Origin: Ustulina deusta
Taxonomy: Eukaryota; Ascomycota; Sordariomycetes; Xylariales; Xylariaceae
Direction of reading: 5' to 3'
Length of the DNA stretch: 64,000 bases
Assembly (NCBI GenBank): GCA_023159155.1
Contig: JAJNNX010000020.1
Location: 496,001 to 560,000 of the forward strand
The notes under the pieces are model-generated. The model did not search any database. It was not told the DNA's origin and saw only the letters and a list, made by a program, of their open reading frames with translations. A program made the translations under genes and the position numbers. This document shows, in pieces, positions 1 through 10,955 of the stretch. Each line of letters begins with the position of its first letter. The stretch's first letter is position 1.

Positions 1-2494
1 TCATGACCTGATGATTCGATACCTTTTTTTTTTTTTAATTCGGTATCCGCTGATACTCCTCTTGTATGATACGCTTGTACACGTATTCATGAACACTCTT
101 TTCATGTACATAAAAAAAAGACGAGTCTTTTCCCCACGGATTCATGTTGACAATTCACCCTGGCTTTTCTCTGTTCAACATCAGACCCTTGTGAATGGAA
201 GCCGTTGAAGGGATAAATACGCCTTCACATAAATTCATTCCGCCAGTGCCACACATGTAGCACAGGCGTCGTGTAAGCCCTGGGATCAAACGTGTAATGA
301 GGTGGCAATTCACGAGATAACCTGGCTTTTTTTTTAATCTCTACCCGTCCTATCTCTCTGTCTTGTTTCTTTTGAAATGGAATTTCTACCCCTTTGGCCT
401 CTCCATCTTCACACCCCCCCAGCATTCGAAATAACGTATCTCAAAACCAAGATAGCCTCTCTCTGAGCGCACTTTATAGAGCACAGAATTACCACTCCGG
501 GTTGTCTGCTGGTATACCGAAGTTGTGGGGTAGTTGATGGTTGCCTGACAAGGCACCCCTGGGTAGGTAGGTTACGTTAGTGTGTACAAGATGCCTAACT
601 ACCTAGTTCAGTGGCGGGGGACCCTGCTCTCGCTCGCTCTGGGGGATATCTATCTAGATGTTACCTGCATACAGATTAACGCTGCCATCGGTAGATGATA
701 GGTAAAAGGCTGCTCGATAGGCTTTAATTCTAATCCCTCCCTTGTGGAATAGACCTGCGTTCCATGTCGCAAGTCGTATGCTGTAGACTTGGGATTATTA
801 TTCGCCCGATGGGGAAATATTATTGGTGGAGATGAGAACAGCGGATCTTAGCTTAGACGATCGAGGTGCTTAGTCTCAGACATCTGCGACTGGACTCTCC
901 ACTTGGTTCGGGCATCGTCGTCCGTCCATTGTGTCGTGAAGACAGATGGTGTAGTCTGCGGGTGTTTCCTGCAAACAGCACCATCGCGTTGGTCAGTTAG
1001 TGAGTTAGTTAGTTAATTTTCTATTCTCTCCATCCTTACTGCTAGAAAGGGGGGCGCGTGGTTTGAAATTAGTAGGTGAGGATAGGCGAAAATGCCAATG
1101 TCCTTTTTTTGTAAGGCGTCGCAAGATATATATCTGGATGACGAGGGGTGGATTACTATATCTACATGATGTCGCGTGTGGCGGCAAAAACAACGTTGCT
1201 AGTGCCTTGTCAGCAATAGCGGTTTATATACTCCGTGACATCGCGTTTTGCGTAGAATGAGGATGCTGAGATAGTAGGATTTCTTGTGTTGTACGAAGCG
1301 ATGAAGTGAGTTGTAGTTCATTGTAATGCGCTTGGCGTGCGATTTCCTCGGGAATCCTCAGACACCGTCGATCATGATGCTGTGCGCCTAGGTCGTGGTG
1401 AGATTCCCAAGCTGGTCAGGGAGCTATCATAAACAGGTGCACCGACTTTTAAACATCACGCAGTTGCTGCATCCTAGATGAGCGGCGGCTCGTATCGCCA
1501 TCCTTGACTGATTCATCTGGCTTTCTAAATTCGTTGAAACTCGCAGAGATCACACAACGAGTTACATTGTCCCGGTAGTCGTGCAATATATGCATCCGAA
1601 TCTCCTAGGATCGAAATAAAGTGAACTGACGTCTAACCTGGAATGTACCCGAGGTCGGCCTCGAAAAGAGTGCCATCCAGAAAGGAAACCTGTTGCAATA
1701 TTTTCAGGAATTGGTGTTGCGCGTTCTCAGATTCTGAAGCCTCGACTGCTGCCCGAGGCAAAAGGTAACGGCACGAGAGAACGACATTACCAACGCGGAC
1801 CCCATCCAATTTTGCATGTTCTGGAATAGACTGGTATATTTTGAGGTTCTCAAATATAAATCAGCTACGAGTAGCATTTGCGTTTACGTCGGAGATGGAT
1901 TATGGGCTAGCGTAACTGTCTCTAATTACAATAATCAAAATACCAAACATGGTATCTCCTGTTGATGCATCTCGCGTTCCATCTCGGTAGGCGGCAGATA
2001 GGGCTCTTGACAACATGTGTGCATATACCTACTAGGTAAGTATTGATTACAGTATGTCCGTCTTCGCTGCCTACCTAGGTAGGTTACTAGGTATCTGAGG
2101 CAATGTGTATTGGGTAAAGCTGCAGGCAAGTGCTCAACAATATTATCTGCTTGTAGCAAGCCTACAACATGAAGACATCACCTAGTACGCTCTTTCTTAC
2201 ATAGGTACCTAGTACTCTGAGCAACTTGGGTACATAGGTATAGGTACCTATAGGTATTATCTTCCATCCCTCTCGCCTTGTTTAAGTTTCCCCAACGCCG
2301 CACCTGCCTCGAGCTTCATTCACTCTTTCACCGCTACACCACACTTGATACTAACTCTCCCCTCCTTCTGCTGTATCCTTGCTATCAAGAAGACACAAGA
2401 CACTTCAAATTTCCCTCGGCCTAGAAACGCACAAGACTCATGTTCCTCTAGCCACCCGTCCATAAACTCACTGCCGTAAGGGCCAACGCGAGTG
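1..2494. other. Intergenic region, no supportable gene
   Basis: No open frame here has protein-like composition, splice signals or a recognisable motif. It contains T-rich runs (about 25-38 and 330-341) and several TAGGTAGG / CCTAGGTA-type palindromic stretches at 561-580, 2071-2095 and 2200-2257. The last lies about 240-300 bases before the start of the first gene and could be part of its promoter. Nothing else is visible. Confidence 0.6.
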
Positions 2495-5201
2495 ATGCTG
2501 AGAATGGAAGGCGAATCTGGGACAGCTTTCCGCTCTCGAGCGAACCTCTCTTCTCTACCCTGCTGGGACCACCTTACAGCATCTCTCGACGCCATCAGAA
2601 GCTTGGAGGACTGTTCAAGCATGAAAACATACCCACTCGCTCCAAACCCGGGCATCCAAGTCAAAGACACCCTTATTCCACTCCCACTCAGTGAGGGTGC
2701 CACTGCAACGATCAAGGAGCACTCAGAACAGGCTGCGATTGGCGGCGAAAGCCCCAGCGCCACAGACACCCATAGCCCCAATGTCTGGGCACTTAGTAGT
2801 GACCAGTTCGACCTATTAAATCCCACCTGGCCCTCGTTCCTCAATACTATCCTCGACGATGTCCGCACACAACTTAGCATAGCAGGGCCCGTTGATGCAA
2901 AACTGCACAAGCTCATCCTTTATGATCCAGGCTCCTTCTTCCAGCCCCGAAATGACGAGCAACGGGAAGAACCCAAGATAGCCAAGCTCTTCATCCGCCT
3001 GCCCTCAGCCCATCGAGGAGGACAGGTTCGGCTTTCTCATGTTGGCCAACATCGCACATATGATATTGGAGAACTGTCTGTATTTGAAACCACAGCTCTG
3101 GCATGGTCCTCTAACGTCACACCCGATTTGGGAGAAGTTGTCTCAGGTCATCTTCTGGTCCTCTCGTACGACATCACGAGCAGACTTGGATGGCAAAATT
3201 CGACAGAGTCTTTCGATCAGCAAGTGGACAATATTGATCATGCACTGCTCCAGTGCTGCCGGCAGCTCCCTGATTTCTCGACCAGGAGTTATCTGCTAGA
3301 TCACAAGTACTTACACACAGAACTTTCCTTCTCTCAGTTGAAGGGGCGCGATCGCCCTGTTTGCGAGAGTTTGAGGAGATCTTGCTCTCAACATGGACTC
3401 TACCTCTTTCTCGGCCACTGTGGAAATAGAATTGACAGAGGTTCGGATGGTGACGCAAAAAAAGCTCGCCCACATCTATTTTCTCTCAATACCCTAGACG
3501 GAGAGGAGATTGCTATGTATCGCTCTCTCTCGGAAGACCAGCTTCTCAATGACTCGTGCCATGAGGGTAGACGCACGGAAGAATTCGAGCCAATCTGGTG
3601 GACAGGACCGGATACTAATAAGCATTATGAGACGGTATGTTTTTACTACGAACCCTCCCCCGACGAAGTTTCTTGGTACGATTTGCGATATACTTTATCC
3701 TTCAGGCTCCCGGGCTTGGTTTGAAGTCATCGTTAATATGTATACTAGGCTATCATTATTTGTCCAAGGTTACATTTGGTGTCATACTTGGAGCTGTCCG
3801 CGGGCTCCAAATGGTCAGATATCGTCACCATGATGATGAATGATTTGGATAATGACTCCGATTCCAATGTGTTCCTAAGGGACTCTCTCGGTGTGCTGGA
3901 GAAGATTCTCAATGGAGGGCATGCTGACAGCCTTCGGCCTGACGTGCTACAGTGGGCTTGGAGAGAGAAGTACCTGGGCTTATACGCTAAGCTTGTATTG
4001 AAGTCGATGCAATTGCCGAATAACCGCCCTGATATGAATGCAATCGCCCAAATCATCAACAATGACATATTGGAAGAGACGGCTGTATCCAGGATAATAC
4101 AGTGGGACAAATTGTACGTGTTCTCAAACTGGTCCGCCGATTCTGACTAACTTTGTTTTATAGCTTCGTCGGGACTATCGGTCAGATCAAAAGCTTGGAT
4201 GCCTTTTTAACGAATCTAGTTGCTGTTAGGAACGCTATACGACCCGACCTCCAGCCTTTTTTCAAAGCATGGCAACTCGTGATTCAAAAATACGCTCTCG
4301 ACAACAAAGAAACACTAGGAATGGAAGACGAGAAATTTATTACACAGCTGGTTATGCAGAGCCCAGAGGGCTCAGCTTGGGTTTCCCGGAGGTATATATA
4401 AGCCAATAAGCTCGCTACTCGTTTAATTTATAGCTCACACGATCCAGCTTGATCCCGGTTCTGAGAGAGAGAGGTGACAAGACGCTTATCCGATTTCTCG
4501 CTGAAAAGCTTCTGAGCAACAACCAACCTGAGAAACCGACGAACGCCAGAGAAATTGCTGGCAGAATTCTGCTGGGTACAAACTGGAAAGCAGCTTTAGG
4601 ATCAACAGATATATGTGCCGGGCATTGTGGCACTGTGGCTATCGATTTTCTGCGCCTCCTTGGAGGTTCCTTGAGAGCCGATTGCAAAAACATGGGAATC
4701 GGGCTGTTGGACGCTAGTTGGAACGCCCTGGCTGCCCAGCATACAGCACCGAATAATCTCCCACTAACGCGCAACGGGTCGAATATAGCGGTTTTCCTAG
4801 AATCCTTAGCCCGGGATCTCCAAGGATATAATGTTCCTTACCTACGTTCGACAAGAGAGATGTTCAAACTCCTCATCCGTCAATACATGCATGTTGCAGT
4901 TCCATTGTCCCCGAAGAAATTCCCAGGGCAGAAATATGAAGAATTTGAGCATGCAGTGGATATCTACAAAAAGGAGCTCTTGGATTTTGAAAGACCCTTT
5001 AAGAGATTACGATTGAGCTACATCAAAGAGCTGTTGGGAGAAGGCGATTATCGCGAATTAGTGATGCTAGAACGAGTCGAGAATTCCGAAGGTTCGAAGG
5101 AAATTGCTACCGTTAAGGAAGAGGTGGGGCTGAAGAGGCTGGCAGACAAGGCGTGGACCACGGGCATGAAGTTGCCTGCGAAAATACGAAAAAAGACTTA
5201 G
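2495..5201 (+). CDS. 2OG-Fe(II) oxygenase-like protein, iron-ligand histidines missing
   Basis: Four exons fit splice signals and frame: 2495-3634, 3749-4113, 4164-4391 and 4448-5201, giving 828 residues. The introns start GTATGT, GTACGT and GTATAT and end TAG, TAG and CAG. Residues about 140-230 match the core of a large fungal family annotated as 2OG-Fe(II) oxygenases, with LILYDPGSFFQP, then LPSAHRGGQVRLSH, then a strand ending LVLSYDI. In that family the first strand normally carries H-x-D and the second D-V-x-H-E-V. Here the first reads R152-N-D154 and the second N-V-T-P210-D, so both histidine ligands are gone while the fold looks preserved. The C-terminal half (about 380-828) is helical and unrecognised. 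The frame is open throughout, so this is not an obvious pseudogene. A non-catalytic binding or scaffold role is my inference. Start chosen as the first ATG of the open frame; an earlier 5' exon cannot be excluded. Confidence 0.75.
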
Positions 5202-5678
5202 GTGCTATATTACTTGCCCGACAGGATTGCTAGGACCGGTATCGTCGCAGATGGCCACTTCAGTAACCTGGTTTAGGTCTTGCATTGGCAGAACACATGC
5301 TGCCGACGTCGCCTTTGGTACCTACTTGAAAGGAGAGATTACTTTGATTTTATCGAGTCCTTTGGGGCGGATGCTACTGCTCCCGGCTCTTGATAGAGTT
5401 TGGGTTTGCTTTGCACTTTAGACAGACGATGCTTTACCCCCTCACCCCCCTCAAGTGAATCCAGCTTCTTGCCGGGAGCGAAGGGGTCCCACAAGCGATG
5501 ATTAGGTTAGATGACGATGAATTTAAAAATTGAGACCCAGAAATTGGAAGTCGAAGATTGACAGTGATGAGGGGGAGCAGAATCCTCGTAAGAATATCTG
5601 ATGTTCTCGATCAGGCGTGTTAATGAGGAATAAGGCAGCGTAACAGGGCATCATATCCCAAGAACTAGAAATAAAATA
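5202..5678. other. Short intergenic spacer
   Basis: This lies between the oxygenase-like gene on the plus strand and the P450 relic on the minus strand, which converge on it. It probably holds the 3' untranslated region of the oxygenase-like gene. No gene or clear repeat is seen. Confidence 0.5.
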
Positions 5679-6540
5679 TTATTGCGTTCCTGTAAAAGCA
5701 ACCTTGCACCCATTTGCATTCTGGCAAGTTAATTTCATCTCGCCCTTCCAGTCTTTGCTATCTCTGCTTCCAAGTGTCTCATATCGCATCGCCATGCTCG
5801 CCAACACGAACGCAGCTTCCAGTAAACTTTTCTGGCGACCAAGGCATGCCCGGCTGCCCCCGTCGAACCCCATGAACTCCCACTGCCCCGGGCTCATGCT
5901 CTGCCAGCGTTCGGGGCGAAACTCTTCAACATCCTCACCGAACACTTTGGGGTCTCGATGAAGCGCGTAATAGCTTGCCTCTATCTTCGTACCTTTTCGT
6001 ACGAAAACTGGCCCATCGTGGTTTGGCCCGCCGCCGACGGGCAAGGTGGTATCACACAGAGCTACCCGTCCCAGTAGGGGGAATATGGGATACAGTCGTA
6101 GAGCTGAAAGGTTATCAGATGGTCATCAGTAGGCCACTTCGCGTTACCATTTCCCTCCCCAAAATACCGACTTCAGGACTTACATTCTAGCAGGATATGC
6201 CGCAAGACTTGGCTGTCTTGTAACGCGCTCAAAGTGAACATATCTCCTCCGCGGGTCAAAGTCTCGTCGCGTATTTGTCGCCAGTATTTTTGGATGCCGA
6301 GCCAAGAGGAAGATTGTGTTACCCAGTAGAGCCGAAGTCGTCTCTTGTGAAGCCATCATGCCCTGGATAATTTGGCTTCTAATAAACTGCACGTCGTCTG
6401 ACGAGGCCGCTAAGAATTCGATAAAAGGACCTTTCGCGTCCGTGTCGGTCTTGGTATCTTGACCCTGTCTCACCTGTCTCATGGCTATATCAATATAGTA
6501 CTGAAGAAAGCCGTGGGCTGTCTGGCAAGCCCGGAGGTAC
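5679..6540 (-). pseudogene. Cytochrome P450, C-terminal half only, frameshifted
   Basis: Read on the minus strand, this encodes the I-helix region (MMASQETTSALLGNTIFLLA), the K-helix ExxR motif (LLESLRLYP, restored across an intron from GTAAGT near 6185 to TTTCAG near 6103), the PERF-like stretch EEFRPERW and the heme loop FMGFDGGSRACLG with its cysteine ligand. The order and spacing are those of a microsomal fungal P450 of the CYP52-like type. Two defects stand out. An extra base in an A5 run near 6290 breaks the frame between LLARHP and the expected K-Y-W-R-Q. No N-terminal half (membrane anchor, helices A to G) is found upstream, where only degenerate frames occur at 6618-6833. A truncated, decaying copy is the best reading. 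A sequencing slip in the A-run could explain the frameshift but not the missing N-terminus. Confidence 0.75.
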
Positions 6541-7464
6541 CTGCAAGTGGGATATTGACCTGGGTGATCAACCTTGGTAAGAGCTATGAAATAAAGCCAG
6601 AATATCTCCCAATGCCTTCATACGTTCCCACTATCAAAAATTCCACCACGCGTGAATTTGTACCCAAAACCTTCCGTATATTGTCTAGCGGCATAATTTG
6701 GATTGTACGGCCGCGTCCTTGGATAGCCTAGGCGACACTGTTCACCAAGAGACTGGGAGAAATTAGGGCATGGCCATTGGAGTTCCGGATTGAAAGGCAG
6801 AAGGCTCGGGTAAAATGGGGCGTTTGGATTCACCTTGAAATTCGACTTAGTCTAGAATAAATTAAGGACTAATTGGCTAATAGCCCTTGGACGCGAGCCC
6901 CTGTTAAATCAACCATATTCTGAGTGGCCTAGAATGGCTTGATTCCCAGCTCTCGCAGGAACCCGATTTAACTTCAGTCTGGCATTGGTGTATCAAAGAT
7001 TTTTGGTAGATAATCAATAAACAGATTCCTTCCATCGTCGATCAATATCTCCTAAAAGCCTTTTCGACGCAGTGAGAAGAGATCCTCCTTTCCCAGGAGA
7101 TCAAATATGGGGGAGCTAGCTTCACATCATCATCAAGCTTAACGCTCATCACTTCTCATGCGCCGAAATTTTAATGAGAAATAGTATTATCACAGGAATT
7201 CCGGATCTGAAAATTATACTGACTGAACGATTAAGCTTTCAAAGTTTAAGAGACACTCACACGCCACTAAACGATATTGAGGATGACTCAACCCTGCCTA
7301 TCCTAACCCGCCCAGATAATTTACACCCCGATCTGGCTCCATTCCTCGTGAGCAAAACACAATACTTCCTCCAATCTTTCGTAAGTTTAATTTTGCCCAG
7401 AAGGCCACATTTAACTTCCGCTTAGGCCCAGTCCCGGTCGCCAAATCGGAGTTACCAGGGCTCA
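6541..7464. other. Degenerate region upstream of the P450 relic
   Basis: The stretch where the P450 N-terminal half should lie carries only short broken frames. A minus-strand frame at 6618-6833 may be a remnant, but I cannot align it to a P450 with confidence. The rest (6834-7464) is moderately AT-rich and shows nothing recognisable. Confidence 0.4.
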
Positions 7465-7974
7465 TCACCCGAAGGGGGATGAACAATGTGGAGGGCAGAT
7501 ACGCTTGTCGTTGGCTACCTGATTTTTGTACCACTCGGTAGGCACGACATTAAACCCCTTCTGCCACTTTTTGCTCCAGACCCAGCCGCTCTGCCATTCG
7601 CCGCACGCCTCCTCGAGGATGCGCTGCACGTCATCCAGCTCCCATTCAGGGACCCGATCCCAATGGAGCAACTTGCAGTTGCAGACATACCACGTTACGG
7701 CGTTCTTGGTCCCTGGGTAGCTCATCGCTTGAACGCCCCCCGGATGTATGTATCCGCCTGCCTCTGACCAGACGACCAACAATTGCTTCGCAGTCAAGTA
7801 GTTCTTTTTCGACAACGTGTCGCCCATGCATTTCTTCATGTTTACGGGGATTCCGCGATGGCCGTAGGGTTGGATATCCCCCGTGAAATTGGAAATAGCC
7901 GCCGTTGTGTTCCACGGCAGAGCGGAAGAGGTCGTGATGGCGCCGAGGGCGCCAATGAGGAAGGCGATACGCAT
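7465..7974 (-). CDS. Small secreted protein, six cysteines (effector candidate)
   Basis: This is an intronless 169-residue protein. It begins with a clear signal peptide (MRIAFLIGALGAITTSS, cleavage likely after the A of SSA-LP). The mature part has six cysteines, one pair as C-N-C near the middle and two near the C-terminus (RIC and HC), plus two N-glycosylation sequons near the mature N-terminus (NTT and NFT). It is rich in tryptophan. I do not recognise the family. Size, secretion signal and even cysteine number fit the general profile of fungal small secreted proteins, many of which act outside the cell as effectors or antimicrobial proteins. That role is inference. Its neighbours are pseudogenes, so the context gives no pathway. 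Confidence 0.7.
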   Translation of the reverse strand: MRIAFLIGALGAITTSSALPWNTTAAISNFTGDIQPYGHRGIPVNMKKCMGDTLSKKNYLTAKQLLVVWSEAGGYIHPGGVQAMSYPGTKNAVTWYVCNCKLLHWDRVPEWELDDVQRILEEACGEWQSGWVWSKKWQKGFNVVPTEWYKNQVANDKRICPPHCSSPFG

Positions 7975-8894
7975 TATGGCTGAGTGTATGATAGATAATT
8001 GGGTGTGTGGCAGTTTTTGTTAATTACTGTACCATCGTTCGATTGCAAGTGATAGCGTGCAGAGAGGAGGCTGGTTAAGAAAAAGAAGTAGGAAGTCCGT
8101 TAGAATCGGGCCGGCCACATAGCCAGCACTTATACATGCTACAAATCGTGCAAGTTTGTAATGCTAAGTTGTAGTTTCTTATTATAGTTGCTGCCAGTGA
8201 AATTAACATCATGAAGTAGTTTTAGCGTTCCAACTCTGAGCTACTATGAACACGTTATCTTCTCTTTTATTACCTGTATGGTGTAAGGTGTATTTGCCCA
8301 TATATACCTAAAACTACGTAAAATTGGGTGACAAATATCGTGTCTGAGGTTTATGGACTCTGTGTCAAGGTGACATGATTAACAATAATAGTCCCAGAGA
8401 ATATGAGTGCTTTACCTTAGAGGGCTTATCAGACTGAGCGAGCTATCAGTGAATTTGGATCGATTCCGATCTCACAGGCGAGGTAGGTATTGGTTTTCTC
8501 TAGTTAGCTTGTGTATCTCTTCCATTGCCCCACCCCATAACTGTGGAAGACCAACTTGATATCACAACTAAGTTTATGGCCGGAGGTTTTGGCCACGAGG
8601 AACGATTGGCAGAAAGCTAACGTTAAAGTTGGGATGAATAGAAGGAAATGGAATAATAGTAGAAGATCAAGACATGCAAAAATGCGTTGAAGGATGGATT
8701 GGGCTAGTTTTTTTTTGAAATAGGCTAGGTACTATCATGTACCTTACAAGAGGAACGGTGCAGCCCGCTTACGTAACCTGTTTACACAACCACAGCAGGG
8801 GTTATTCGCGCCGAAGCCCAAATAGGAACATGGGGTTTCCTGACTGGGACGCCGTACCAGCTCACAAAAAGTGCAACACAAAAGAACCCTCGTC
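7975..8894. other. Intergenic region upstream of the secreted-protein gene
   Basis: This should contain the promoter of the minus-strand secreted-protein gene. It is visibly AT-rich between about 8130 and 8350, and has a T8 run near 8709-8716. No gene is seen. Confidence 0.5.
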
Positions 8895-10645
8895 TCACTC
8901 CAGTTGTTCCCGAAATTCCCAATAATAAAGTTCGTCTTCGATGAGTTCGATGAGTTTGATACGTGCAATTCCGGCTTTCTACGCAAGCCGCCACGTCCGC
9001 CGTTCCAGCATGCTGTCATTGATTGGGCAGTCTTCGAGCTCCAGCAGGCCGTGTTGTTGTTCTTGGGCGACGAGCACGTACGCGCGGGCTCGTCCTTATC
9101 ACGCGATCTTCCTAGCACGATGCCTGTCCACGGCTTTTGCAGTAGCGCTGATCACAGAGAGCCGTTATCGCCATCGCTGTCGCTGTTGTCGCCGCCACCC
9201 TTCCGAGTCAGCGAAAATTTGCCCTGACATACGAAATCGCCGGCGCACACTGTGCCCATCCATTCGTTGGACTCGCCAAATGATGTTCTTGTATTGCGGA
9301 GCCGGACCACGACTGCGCTGGCCGTGATCTCGAGGATGTGTTGCTGGCTGGACTAGAGGTCTTTGCTGCTCTCGTCGGCGGTGCACAGTAGGTCGTAGTA
9401 GCGGTTCCATGGCACCGCGCCGCTGTCTTGGTCACGAGCGACAATGGACATGTCCATGTCAAGTCCATCAGCGCGGCGGCCGAGAAGCGGAAATCTCTTG
9501 GTGTTGACCAGGCCCTGCTATCCCGTCCACGACCAGCTCGGGAGGCCAGGCCGCTGGTGGGCCGGCTGTTGGAGGCGCCAGAAGAGACCGTTGACGAAGC
9601 CATCGAGAGCGAGACGGGCGGTGACAGTGCTGTCGCCGTTGCCGTTGTATTCGTTGTCGGTAATGCATAGAATGGGCACGTGGTACACGGGCCTGCCTCG
9701 CGCTCGGCCAGTAGCTGGAGGATGCCGAGCATAGCGTTGAGCGCGTCTGACGGCAAGGACAGTTCTCATACCGAATACTCCTCTAGGAGGTCAAAGAGAC
9801 CCGCGCCGTCGCTGTTAGAGTCCATCCCAGGGAGTCTGTAGGGCTGATACATCCAAAGGGGCTCCATAAGGTGTGGCTTACGCCCGGATATGCGCTGTTC
9901 CACGGCCGGCGGCAAGCGCAACGCTTCGCGGCAGAGCATATCACGGCACTCATACGACGTCTCGTACTCCGAGAAGTAGAGGCGGAGGCGTGCGAGATGC
10001 CCCTTCTGGTAAGTCCACCCCCGTGTGGGCGTCCCGGGGCGCCGAGTAGGCCTACCGACGCGTCTGTACTAGCCGCCGCCACTAGAGTCACGTCGGCGTT
10101 AGCGTAGACAGTATGCATGTGCCGCAATTGCTCCTGCTTGATGGACTCGTTGCCCGTCTGCACAATACAGTACCGGTCCACCCCCAGGTACCCGTAGCCG
10201 AGCTCGAGCGCCACACGGATGGCGTCTTCGATGATAGCCTCCACAATACCGCCTCCCTCCCCGCCGAGCCTATGTTGTTGCTGTTGCTGCTGTTGTGACT
10301 GGCCAGGTGGCCGCTGACCCCAGACATAGCTCAGAGCCGCATATAACGGCGTGCCACCGGCCTCGGACTCCTTCTGTTCCATAATGCGTCGCGTGGCACA
10401 TTCGACGAGGCGGAAATGCGGCACGGTGGCAAGTCTGCGCGGATTGCAGCGAATAGACGACGCAGAGGACACGGCCTCGTCTCCCAGGTCTCGTCCACCC
10501 TGCCCAAGTTGGCGACGACGCGTCCTCTGTGCTTGGTGTGACGGTTCGAAAAGGCGGCATCTAGGTCGATTGCCGCGCACACCTGGCATAGGCTTGCTGT
10601 AGTTTCCGCCACCCACTCGCCGACGTATTCCTGTTGCGCACCCAA
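8895..10645 (-). pseudogene. Heterokaryon-incompatibility (HET) domain gene, decayed
   Basis: Minus-strand fragments in changing frames reproduce a HET protein from end to end. There is an N-terminal cysteine segment (LCQVCAAIDLD). The HET core has ALSYVWG, then AIRVALELGYGYLGVDRYCI, then LRHMHTVYANADVTLVAA with GLLG. The middle part has GWTYQKGHLARLRLYFSEYE, the SDALNAMLGIL block, the PSWSWTG motif, and a C-terminal tail ending WEFREQLE. Breaks include frameshifts around 10030 and 10430 and in-frame stops at 9766-9768 (TGA), 9518-9520 (TAG after SWTG, where TGG is expected), 9353-9355 (TAG) and 8979-8981 (TAG). The TAG after SWTG fits a G-to-A change. A CAA/CAG-rich tract encodes a short polyglutamine run in the HET domain. 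Intact HET proteins drive cell death on non-self fusion. This copy cannot make a full protein. Confidence 0.8.
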
Positions 10646-10955
10646 GGGCAGGCGGTACTCCCTGGCGAGCTCTTGTTGTAGCAGCTATGCTAGCGACTCT
10701 GTCACCCTCCAATTTCTGTTGAGGGGGGGGGGGTCGGAGCCTGTTGAGCTGCTGCGCCTTCTATGAGATGACAGCGCTGTGGTTGTTGTTGTGGAGAACG
10801 TCCCGCAGCAATCGGGCCATCCACTAGCTCTTCTAAGCTAGAACCATTTCTATCACATCGCATAGAGTCGTCCGACACGGTGGCGCCACGTGCGCGCAAG
10901 CGCCATGATGACCGTATTACCTTTTTTTTGCGCTGGTCAGGGGGCTGAGGCCATC

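Noticed and set aside
2320..2916. Minus-strand frame of 198 codons
   Set aside because: It overlaps exon 1 of the oxygenase-like gene in antisense and has no motif or ATG-supported start.
9783..10712. A single 309-codon minus-strand frame taken as an intact HET gene
   Set aside because: Only its middle third reads as HET. Both ends run out of frame relative to the domain, so the locus is called a pseudogene instead.
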